A stretch of DNA of 5,553 nt from Acidobacteriota bacterium (GTDB lineage Bacteria; Acidobacteriota; Blastocatellia; Pyrinomonadales; Pyrinomonadaceae). The first letter of the stretch is position 1, and every line of letters starts with the position of its first letter. Positions 1 through 5,553 of this stretch are shown here, piece by piece. The position numbers were made by a program, and so were the translations under genes. Under the pieces are notes generated by a model that was not told where the DNA came from, made no database searches, and was given only the letters and a program-made list of their open reading frames with translations. The DNA is taken from assembly GCA_029777145.1 (NCBI GenBank), contig JAKOSS010000251.1, positions 1 through 5,553 on the forward strand, given 5' to 3'.

Positions 1-2771
1 CCCTCGCCGGTGTTGCTCTTGCCGCCGATCCGGTTCATCGCGATCGCCAGCGCTTCGTGCGCCTCGCGACTGATCGAACCGTACGACATCGCACCGGTCT
101 TGAACCGCGCGAGAATGCTCTCTACGGGCTCGACCTCGTCGAGCGGGACGCCTTCAAGCCCGTCCCGGAATTTCAGAAGACTGCGGAGCGTCGATGAGTT
201 GCGCGTGCGTTCGTCGACCTCGCGGCTGTATTCCTTGAAGACCGAGTAGTCGCCGCTGCGGCACGCGCGCTGGAGCGCGTGGATCGTTGACGGATTGAAC
301 AGATGGAATTCGCCATCGGCGCGCCACTGATGGTTCCCGCCCGATTCGAGCGAATCCGGCAAGTGCGGATCGAGGAAGGCAGTTGCGTGTCGGCGACGCG
401 ATTCCCGAGTGATCTCTTCGAGTCCGACGCCGCCGATCCTCGATGGCGTCCGCGTGAAATATCGCTCGATGACAGCGCGGTCAATACCGAGAGCCTCGAA
501 GATCTGCGCGCCGTGATAGCTGCGGATCGTCGAGATCCCCATCTTCGACATCACCTTCACGACGCCTTTCGTGACTGCCTTGACGAAGTTCTTGATCGCG
601 ACCGACTCGCCGATCTCGAGCGCGCCGTCCTTGATCCGGTCGTGGATCGTTTCAAACGCGAGATAAGGGTTGATCGCGGTCGCACCGTATCCGAGCAGCG
701 TCGCGAAATGATGAACTTCGCGCGGTTCTCCGCTCTCGACGACGAAACCGACCTGCGTCCGCGTTCCCTCGCGCGTCAGGTGATGGTGAACCGCGGAAAC
801 GGCAAGCAATGCGGGGATCGGCACGCGGTATTCGTTCATCTCCCGGTCCGAGAGAATGAAGATGTCGTAGCCGTCGGCGATCGCGGCGCTTGCCTGGTGG
901 CAGAGTTTTTCGAGCGCCCACTCGAGACCCTGCGCGCCGTGCTCGCGGTCGAACAGCATCGGCAACGTGATCGTGCTGAATCCGCACTTGCCCCAGATGC
1001 TTTCGGAGCTTCCCATCAGCCGCAGTTTTTCGAGTTCTTCGTTGGTCAGGACAAACGAGTTGAGCCTGATCTGATGGACGGCTTTCTCGTTCGGTTCGAA
1101 GAGATTGACGTCGCGTCCGAGCATGACGTCTGCCGAAGTCACAAATTCTTCGCGGATCGCGTCGATCGGCGGATTCGTGACCTGCGCAAAGAGCTGTTTG
1201 AAATAGTTGTAGAGCAACTGCGGGCGTTCCGAGAGCACGGCGAGCGGAGTGTCGTTGCCCATCGATCCGACCGCTTCCTCTCCGTTCCGGGCAATCGGAT
1301 CGATGATCAGGCGCAGTTCCTCGTCGGTGTAGCCAAAGGCCCGCTGGCGTTTGAGCACCGTCTCGTGATTCGCTTCGTGGACGAACGGCGGCCGCGGCAT
1401 GTCGTTGAGATCGAGAACATGCTGTTTGAGCCAAACGCGGTACGGCTGCGATTCGGCGATCCGTTGTTTGATCTCGTCGTCGGGTACGATCCGGCCGGCG
1501 ACCGTATCGACAAGGAACATCTTGCCGGGTTGAAGGCGGCCTTTTTCGAGGACATTTTCGTGCGCAATGTCGAGAACGCCCGTCTCAGACGCCATCACAA
1601 CCCGCCCGTCCTTCGTGACCGTGTAGCGCGCGGGCCGCAAACCATTCCGGTCGAGACACGCGCCGACAATCCGGCCGTCGGTGAACGTCATCGACGCCGG
1701 TCCGTCCCAGGGCTCCATCAGGCACGAATGATATTGATAGAATGCCAGTTTCTCGTCGCTCATCGGGTTCGCGGCCGAGAGCGGTTCCGGCATCATCATC
1801 ATCATCGTGTGCGGCAAAGTTCGACCGGCGAGCGTCAGCGTTTCGAGTGCGTTGTCGAAAGTTCCGGAGTCGCTCGCATCGTCGTCGAGGACGTGCAAAA
1901 ACTTCGGAAGATCGTCGCCGAAAAGGTCCGACTTGAGAATATGTTCGCGGGCGTGCATCCAGTTGACGTTGCCGCGGAGCGTGTTGATCTCGCCGTTGTG
2001 CGCGATGTAACGCAACGGTTGGGCGCGCGACCAGTTGGGAAACGTGTTGGTCGAAAATCGCGAATGAACGACCGCGATCGCGCTTTCGAAAAGATCATCG
2101 TGAAGGTCCGGATAGAACTCGCCGAGCTGATGCGTCGTCAGCATTCCCTTGTGGACGATGGTCCGCGTCGAGAGACTGGCGAAATAAAAATCGTCCGCCA
2201 GACGCTCTTCCTGCCGCGTGATCTGCTCTTTCGCCCAACGCCGGATGACAAAGAGCTTCCGCTCGAAATAGTCGTTGTCGGTGACAAACTCGGCCTTGCC
2301 GATGAATACCTGCCGGATCCTCGGCTGCGAGTTTCTTGAAGCGGTTCCGAGCGAACCGTTGTTTACCGGAACGTCGCGCCAGCCTAGCAGGTGCTGGCCC
2401 TCCTCGGCGATCGTTCGTTCAAGAATCTTTTCGCACTCAAGCCGGGCCGCATCGTCCGTCGGCAGGAAGAGCATCCCGACGGCGTATTCTCCCGGCGACG
2501 GAAGTTCAATGTGCAGTTTTTCACATTCCCGCCTAAAAAAAGCGTCGGGGATCTGCGTCAAAATTCCCGCACCGTCACCCGTGTTTTCGTCGGCGCCGAT
2601 CGCCCCGCGATGCTCCATTCGCACGAGAATGGAAAGTGCGTCTGAAACGGTTCCATGCGACGCACGGCCGGCGATGTCGGCAATGAAACCGACACCGCAC
2701 GAATCGTGTTCGAAGTCGGGCAGATACAGGCCTCTCCTGTCGGGATCACTCTTCATTTCTTCAGATCTCAT
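1..2771 (-). CDS. gltB: Glutamate synthase (GOGAT) large chain, N-terminal 923 codons, cut by left edge
   Basis: Large subunit of glutamate synthase: glutamine plus 2-oxoglutarate to two glutamates, in the cytosol, normally with the small flavin subunit GltD or with ferredoxin. The frame is open without a stop from 2771 to base 1. A class II glutamine amidotransferase domain begins at Cys25 in DSCGVGF; this Cys is expected to become the N-terminal nucleophile after propeptide removal. Further marks are EHRGA, RFSTNTFP (about 238-245), HNGEINT (258-264) and LDRNGLRPARY (373-383). The central domain contains HHFATLLGYGATAINPYL (687-704) and MSKMGISTI (741-749). The FMN-binding synthase domain starts near FKTGAMSYGSIS (890-901) and is cut at GGKSNTGE. 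The rest of the FMN domain, the 3Fe-4S cysteines and the C-terminal beta-helix, about 600 residues in a usual protein of about 1500, lie outside. The start at 2771 overlaps the upstream stop as ATGA. An in-frame ATG at 2756 is an alternative, giving a 19- instead of 24-residue propeptide. Identity is very secure; the exact start less so. Confidence 0.97.
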   Translation of the reverse strand, partial: MRSEEMKSDPDRRGLYLPDFEHDSCGVGFIADIAGRASHGTVSDALSILVRMEHRGAIGADENTGDGAGILTQIPDAFFRRECEKLHIELPSPGEYAVGMLFLPTDDAARLECEKILERTIAEEGQHLLGWRDVPVNNGSLGTASRNSQPRIRQVFIGKAEFVTDNDYFERKLFVIRRWAKEQITRQEERLADDFYFASLSTRTIVHKGMLTTHQLGEFYPDLHDDLFESAIAVVHSRFSTNTFPNWSRAQPLRYIAHNGEINTLRGNVNWMHAREHILKSDLFGDDLPKFLHVLDDDASDSGTFDNALETLTLAGRTLPHTMMMMMPEPLSAANPMSDEKLAFYQYHSCLMEPWDGPASMTFTDGRIVGACLDRNGLRPARYTVTKDGRVVMASETGVLDIAHENVLEKGRLQPGKMFLVDTVAGRIVPDDEIKQRIAESQPYRVWLKQHVLDLNDMPRPPFVHEANHETVLKRQRAFGYTDEELRLIIDPIARNGEEAVGSMGNDTPLAVLSERPQLLYNYFKQLFAQVTNPPIDAIREEFVTSADVMLGRDVNLFEPNEKAVHQIRLNSFVLTNEELEKLRLMGSSESIWGKCGFSTITLPMLFDREHGAQGLEWALEKLCHQASAAIADGYDIFILSDREMNEYRVPIPALLAVSAVHHHLTREGTRTQVGFVVESGEPREVHHFATLLGYGATAINPYLAFETIHDRIKDGALEIGESVAIKNFVKAVTKGVVKVMSKMGISTIRSYHGAQIFEALGIDRAVIERYFTRTPSRIGGVGLEEITRESRRRHATAFLDPHLPDSLESGGNHQWRADGEFHLFNPSTIHALQRACRSGDYSVFKEYSREVDERTRNSSTLRSLLKFRDGLEGVPLDEVEPVESILARFKTGAMSYGSISREAHEALAIAMNRIGGKSNTGE
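1791..1805 (-). repeat. Five tandem ATG codons (Met323-327) inside gltB
   Basis: Plus strand (CAT)x5, in frame, encoding five methionines between PHT and PEP in the glutaminase half of GltB. Methionine- and hydrophobic-rich sequence before an aligned MPEP/VPEP motif is usual in this family, so this is a short codon run in a naturally Met-rich helix rather than an insertion. It is a simple trinucleotide tract that could slip in multiples of three. Confidence 0.7.
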
Positions 2772-3775
2772 GACGCCTGCCGGAGATCAAACAGATCGTT
2801 GAGTCCAATGTTGCCGCCGCAAAGGATCAATACGACGTGGCTCGACTCGTCGAAGTTATCGCGCAGGCGTTCGGCCGCGGCGACCGTGCACGACGTCGCC
2901 GGTTCGGTCAGCACCTTCGAACTGTCGAGCAGGTAGAACATTTCGCGGATCGCCTCATCGTCTTCGACGACCGTCACGCACGAAAGATGTTTCCGCGCGA
3001 GGTCGAACGTCAACGGCGAAACGGCCGGCGCTCCGAGCGTCCGCGCGATCGACGTGATCTCCGACAACGAGACAATCTCGTCCGCATCAAGCGCCTGCGC
3101 CATCGCGTCGGCGCCCCGCGTTTCGACGCCCCAGATCCTGACGTTCGGCCGGACCGCCTTGATCGCCGCCGAAACTCCGCCCGCCAATCCGCCGCCGCCG
3201 ATGCTGACAACGACGTCCGTGACCTTGGGAACGTCTTCGAGGATCTCCAAACCGATCGGTCCCTGCCCGGCGACGACCTCCTCGTCGTCGAACGGATGAA
3301 CGTAAAGATAACCCTCACGCTCGAGCTCTTCGGCGCGATCGAACGCCTCGGCCATGGTCGTCGTCAGGACGACCGTCGCTCCGAAATTTTCGGTCCGCTC
3401 GATGTAATAAGTCGGCGTGTATTCGGGCATCAGGATCAGCGCCTTGCGGTTCAGTGTCTGTGCCGCGAACGCGACCGCCTGGGCGTGGTTTCCGCCGCTG
3501 ACGGCGACGATCCCGCATTTTCCACCGCGATCGGTCAGCAGCTTGTTGAATGCGCCGCGCACCTTGAACGCGCTCGTGTCCTGAAGCAGCTCGAGTTTGA
3601 GATAGAAGTTTGCGCCGAACCTCGAACTCAGTGATTTATCGACGATCGTCGGCGTGCGTTTAATGTAGGGAGCAATTCGTTCCGCGGCGGTCTGAATTCG
3701 GCCAAGCTGAATTTCAGACTTGCTGCGATCTGGAAAACGAACCGTATATCCCTCATTAGTCGTCGACGTCATCAT
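2768..3775 (-). CDS. Threonine/serine dehydratase-like PLP enzyme, fold type II, no ACT domain
   Basis: A 335-residue PLP-dependent enzyme of the threonine/serine ammonia-lyase family (TdcB, serine dehydratase, serine racemase relatives); the expected reaction is deamination of Thr or Ser to a 2-oxo acid and ammonia. Visible marks are the Schiff-base lysine Lys71 in TSAFKVRGA (67-75), the substrate loop SGGNHAQAVA (93-102), the PLP-phosphate loop GGGGLAGG (193-200), EPATS (291-295) and CGGN (319-322), whose Cys sits where the residue facing the PLP ring nitrogen is expected. The length fits a catalytic domain alone; there is no C-terminal ACT/IlvA regulatory domain, so it resembles the catabolic or racemase branch rather than allosteric biosynthetic IlvA. 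About 24 N-terminal residues precede the core and look unstructured and less GC-rich. The start is supported by GAGGT 7 nt upstream; a second ATG follows immediately. It sits 5 nt after aroF and overlaps gltB by 4 nt. Substrate cannot be decided: threo-3-hydroxyaspartate or phenylserine dehydratase, or a racemase, are alternatives. Confidence 0.9.
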   Translation of the reverse strand: MMTSTTNEGYTVRFPDRSKSEIQLGRIQTAAERIAPYIKRTPTIVDKSLSSRFGANFYLKLELLQDTSAFKVRGAFNKLLTDRGGKCGIVAVSGGNHAQAVAFAAQTLNRKALILMPEYTPTYYIERTENFGATVVLTTTMAEAFDRAEELEREGYLYVHPFDDEEVVAGQGPIGLEILEDVPKVTDVVVSIGGGGLAGGVSAAIKAVRPNVRIWGVETRGADAMAQALDADEIVSLSEITSIARTLGAPAVSPLTFDLARKHLSCVTVVEDDEAIREMFYLLDSSKVLTEPATSCTVAAAERLRDNFDESSHVVLILCGGNIGLNDLFDLRQAS

Positions 3776-3780
3776 GTTAT

Positions 3781-4911
3781 TTACCTCGTAGTTACGCTCG
3801 TTTGCGTCTCCTTAAGTAGTTCAACTCTCTTTTCATATGCGTTGCGGACGATCGATACGTCCTCCAAAAATGGTTCCAATTCTTCCATGCGAAGCGCCTG
3901 CGGACCGTCAACGAGCGCGACGCTCGGATCAGGGTGGAAATCGACGAGGATCATGTTCGCGCCGGCGATCACGCCCTGCGCCGTGACATGCATGATGTCG
4001 AGCACGCCGTCGGAACTGCGCGCGCGCGATCCGACCGAATGCGACGGGTCGATGCACACCGGCATCCTCGTAAGTCGTTTGACAACAGGAATATGCGCGA
4101 AATCGACCATGTTCCGGTGCGGATCGCCGATGTTCGTCTTCATTCCGCGCAGCGCGAAAATGACCTTCTGGTTTCCCTCGCTGGCGAGATATTCGGCCGC
4201 GTGGAGCGATTCGTCGAGCGTGATCCCGAATCCGCGCTTGAGCAGGACCGGAAACTCCTGCTGGCGTCCGACGCTCTTGAGAAGTTCGAAATTCTGCGTG
4301 TTGCGGGTCCCGATCTGGAGCATAACGCCGGTCGGGTCGCCGGTCGCGCGGAGCGCCTCACGGATCTCGTCGAGATGCGATTCGTGCGTGATCTCCATCG
4401 CGATCACCTTGATCCCATACTTGCCGGCCAACTCGAAGACGTATTCGAGGCAGTTCTTGCCGTGTCCCTGGAACGAATAAGGGCTCGTCCGCGGCTTGTA
4501 CGCGCCCATGCGCGTGCAGACCTGACCGTTCGCCTCGAGCGCCTTCATCATCGATTCGACGCTCTGCGGCGAATCGACAGCGCACAATCCGGCGAAGACG
4601 TTGAGATTGTCCTGGCTGAACAAGACTCCGTTGTAAGTGAAGTGATTGGGACGGTTATCCTGTTTGTGACGACCGAGGATGCGATATTCCTCCGAGACCC
4701 TGACGACGTGATCGACGCCCGGAAAGCTCCGCATTTCGTCGAGCGAAAGCGCGGCCGTGTTGCCGATCAGATAGATCTCGGTGAGAAGCTGCGCCGCGCC
4801 CTGCACGCGGTGTATGCGCATCTCGATATTCGGTACGTTCTTGAGATGGGCCTCGAGCCGCTTGTACTCGCGGCTTTCGGCGTCGATCTCGGGTTTCAGA
4901 ATGATGATCAT
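3781..4911 (-). CDS. aroF: 3-deoxy-7-phosphoheptulonate (DAHP) synthase, type I-beta, with N-terminal ferredoxin-like domain
   Basis: DAHP synthase condenses phosphoenolpyruvate and erythrose-4-phosphate, the first step of the shikimate pathway. The 376-residue protein has an N-terminal domain (about 1-75, opening MIIILKPE) matching the small ferredoxin-like domain of Thermotoga-type enzymes, where it mediates aromatic feedback inhibition, followed by a TIM barrel (about 95-360). Barrel motifs seen: AYKPRTSPYSFQG (137-149), QIGTRNTQNFELL (199-211), PVLLKRGF (221-228), DPSHS (288-292) and HPDPSVALVDG (326-336). By analogy with the T. maritima enzyme the metal ligands would be Cys110, His291, Asp324 and Asp335. 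Several positions depart from the family: GLCAVD for the usual GPCSVE, and Asp324 where Glu is usual. The N-terminal match supports the ATG at 4911, and an in-frame TGA lies five codons upstream of it, but no Shine-Dalgarno is visible. The C-terminal end is less GC-rich. Family assignment is firm; whether this is the housekeeping enzyme or a divergent paralog is open. Confidence 0.93.
   Translation of the reverse strand: MIIILKPEIDAESREYKRLEAHLKNVPNIEMRIHRVQGAAQLLTEIYLIGNTAALSLDEMRSFPGVDHVVRVSEEYRILGRHKQDNRPNHFTYNGVLFSQDNLNVFAGLCAVDSPQSVESMMKALEANGQVCTRMGAYKPRTSPYSFQGHGKNCLEYVFELAGKYGIKVIAMEITHESHLDEIREALRATGDPTGVMLQIGTRNTQNFELLKSVGRQQEFPVLLKRGFGITLDESLHAAEYLASEGNQKVIFALRGMKTNIGDPHRNMVDFAHIPVVKRLTRMPVCIDPSHSVGSRARSSDGVLDIMHVTAQGVIAGANMILVDFHPDPSVALVDGPQALRMEELEPFLEDVSIVRNAYEKRVELLKETQTSVTTR
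3783..3787 (-). promoter_or_regulatory. Shine-Dalgarno of the dehydratase gene, overlapping the aroF stop
   Basis: GAGGT on the minus strand (3787 to 3783), 7 nt before the ATG at 3775. It is formed by the last sense codon AGG and the TAA stop of aroF, so a ribosome terminating on aroF sits on the next gene's binding site. This supports both the chosen start and translational coupling. Confidence 0.75.
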
Positions 4912-4945
4912 TACTATTTGCGATTTTCAATTTGCGATTTGCGAT
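4911..4945 (-). repeat. Heptamer tandem array (ATCGCAA units) ending at the aroF start codon
   Basis: On the minus strand from 4945: ATCGCAA, ATCGCAA, ATTGAAA, ATCGCAA, ATAGTAA, five contiguous heptamers, three perfect and two degenerate. The last unit's final A is the first base of the aroF ATG at 4911. The array therefore fills the place where a ribosome binding site should be, and none of its units is Shine-Dalgarno-like. Confidence 0.88.
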
Positions 4946-4955
4946 CGCTACTCGG

Positions 4956-4986
4956 AGTCCAAATTCCAGAATTCCAAGATTCCAAA
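4956..4986 (-). repeat. Octamer tandem array (TTTGGAAT-like) in the pheA-aroF spacer
   Basis: On the plus strand ATTCCAGA (4963-4970), ATTCCAAG (4971-4978) and ATTCCAAA (4979-4986) are adjacent 8-nt units, preceded by a related 7-nt unit AGTCCAA (4956-4962). The sequence differs from the flanking heptamer arrays. No function can be assigned. Confidence 0.85.
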
Positions 4987-4993
4987 GGGCCCG

Positions 4994-5035
4994 TAGTTAC
5001 GGCTCACTGCTTACGGCTCACGGCTCACTGCTTAC
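4994..5035 (-). repeat. Heptamer tandem array (GTAAGCA / GTGAGCC units) after pheA
   Basis: Six consecutive 7-nt units without gaps. On the minus strand from 5035 they read GTAAGCA, GTGAGCC, GTGAGCC, GTAAGCA, GTGAGCC, GTAACTA, an A-B-B-A-B-A' pattern in which both unit types begin GT(A/G)A. The first unit contains the TAA stop of pheA. It resembles the heptanucleotide short tandem repeats known as STRRs in cyanobacteria, by period only. I see no strong inverted repeat, so it is not an evident intrinsic terminator. Confidence 0.9.
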
Positions 5036-5553
5036 ACGTTGATCGTCGAATACCGTCCGAGGAAACGGACCTCGGAAGCGAATTCGCTGATCTCGTCGAG
5101 CGCGCCGCGGAGCTCGCTTTCGTTCGCCGGCGCCTGAAGATCGAAGTAGAAATTGAACTCCGACGGCATTCCTTTGATCGGCCGGCTTTCGATCTTCAAA
5201 AGATTTATGCCGCGGCGGACAAAGGGCCTCATCGCGTTGTGCAGCGCGCCCGGTTGGTGCTTCAAGCGCACGATCAAGGAGATCTTCGCCCCCTTCGGAC
5301 CCGGCTCCGGCGAGTTCGTCAAAAGCGCGAAGCGCGTGAAATTCTCGGAATGGTCTTCGATGTGCTCGCGCAGGATCTTCCCGCCGTAGATCGACGCCGT
5401 GCGTTTTCCGCCGATTGCCGCCCGCGACGGATCGCCGCTTTCGACAACGCGCATCACGCTGCCCGCCGTGTCGTCCGCCGCGACTCCGGTCAATTCGGGG
5501 TGCGCGGCAAAGAACCGTTCGCACTGCGCGAGCGCGACCGGATGCGATTCGAC
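5032..5553 (-). CDS. pheA: Prephenate dehydratase, C-terminal 173 residues including ACT domain, cut by right edge
   Basis: Prephenate dehydratase converts prephenate to phenylpyruvate, the phenylalanine branch. The frame runs open from the right edge (5553) to TAA at 5034-5032. Numbering from the edge, the fragment opens with VESHPVALAQCE (1-12), typical of the second half of the catalytic domain, continues with AADDTAGS (25-32) and carries the catalytic NFTRF motif (71-75; Thr73 is the expected catalytic threonine). An ACT regulatory domain (about 90-168) follows with the phenylalanine-binding signatures PGALHNAM (101-108) and IESRP (121-125), so feedback inhibition by Phe is likely. The frame contains a TTG at 5493, but homology continues upstream of it, so that is not the start. 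About 100 N-terminal residues are missing for a usual monofunctional enzyme of about 280; an N-terminal chorismate mutase cannot be excluded. The stop codon lies inside the first unit of a heptamer repeat. It is the first gene of the minus-strand cluster in view. Confidence 0.95.
   Translation of the reverse strand, partial: VESHPVALAQCERFFAAHPELTGVAADDTAGSVMRVVESGDPSRAAIGGKRTASIYGGKILREHIEDHSENFTRFALLTNSPEPGPKGAKISLIVRLKHQPGALHNAMRPFVRRGINLLKIESRPIKGMPSEFNFYFDLQAPANESELRGALDEISEFASEVRFLGRYSTINV

Noticed and set aside
303..2339. 678-codon open frame on the plus strand
   Set aside because: It lies exactly opposite gltB and in codon register with it. It stays open because gltB avoids TTA, CTA and TCA codons there; its translation is Arg/Asp/Val-rich with no recognisable domain, while the minus strand reads as continuous GltB.
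2837..3634. 265-codon open frame on the plus strand
   Set aside because: Again in codon register opposite the PLP enzyme, whose motifs are unmistakable. Its composition is that of an antisense shadow.
3842..4480. 212-codon open frame on the plus strand
   Set aside because: Ser/Arg-rich translation with no family resemblance, opposite the clearly coding DAHP synthase.
4912..4990. Possible sigma-70 promoter for aroF in the spacer
   Set aside because: TTGGAA/TTGGAC and TTGAAA-like hexamers occur, but they are products of the repeats and none has a good -10 box at proper spacing.
4987..5035. Possible intrinsic terminator after pheA
   Set aside because: GGGCCC and the GC-rich heptamers are present, but the units are direct repeats; I find no convincing long inverted repeat followed by a T run on the minus strand.
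4911..5035. CRISPR array or attachment site
   Set aside because: The units are 7-8 nt with no spacers and no associated cas or integrase gene in the window.
5018..5524. 168-codon minus-strand frame overlapping pheA in another frame
   Set aside because: The pheA frame carries TRF, ESRP and the ACT domain; the other frame is Arg-rich with no recognisable motif.

Overview
The window is bacterial chromosomal DNA in which every gene I can support lies on the minus strand, so transcription runs from the high-coordinate end toward base 1. It is moderately GC-rich (coding parts roughly 55-60 % by eye) and densely packed. The four genes are all central amino-acid metabolism: the C-terminal part of prephenate dehydratase (pheA, 5032 to beyond 5553), a type I-beta DAHP synthase (aroF-like, 3781-4911), a catalytic-domain-only threonine/serine dehydratase-like PLP enzyme (2768-3775), and the N-terminal 923 codons of the glutamate synthase large chain (gltB, 2771 down to beyond base 1). 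I see no phage, transposon, CRISPR, tRNA or rRNA signature. The host cannot be fixed from this. Protein style plus AT-richer short tandem repeats in a spacer remind me of Acidobacteriota (Blastocatellia-like), but that is a low-confidence impression.

Layout. pheA is cut by the right edge and gltB by the left edge. Between pheA and aroF is a 120-nt spacer that is almost entirely short tandem repeats: heptamers running out of the pheA stop codon, octamers in the middle, and a different heptamer running into the aroF start codon. The remaining three genes are tightly joined: 5 nt separate the aroF stop from the dehydratase start, whose Shine-Dalgarno overlaps the aroF stop codon, and the dehydratase and gltB overlap by 4 nt (ATGA). 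This is the layout of a translationally coupled operon. The long plus-strand open frames opposite gltB and the dehydratase are shadows.

How the genes may work together. DAHP synthase commits PEP and erythrose-4-phosphate to the shikimate pathway, and prephenate dehydratase makes phenylpyruvate. Glutamate synthase supplies the glutamate that transaminates phenylpyruvate to phenylalanine. A Thr/Ser dehydratase releases ammonia and a 2-oxo acid, and the ammonia can re-enter through glutamine and GOGAT. The set therefore looks like a phenylalanine/nitrogen-balance operon. That functional link is inference from order and spacing.

The least ordinary features are the triple-repeat spacer, including the lack of a recognisable Shine-Dalgarno before aroF, and several substitutions at normally conserved active-site positions of the DAHP synthase. 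I do not see a clearly new biological system.
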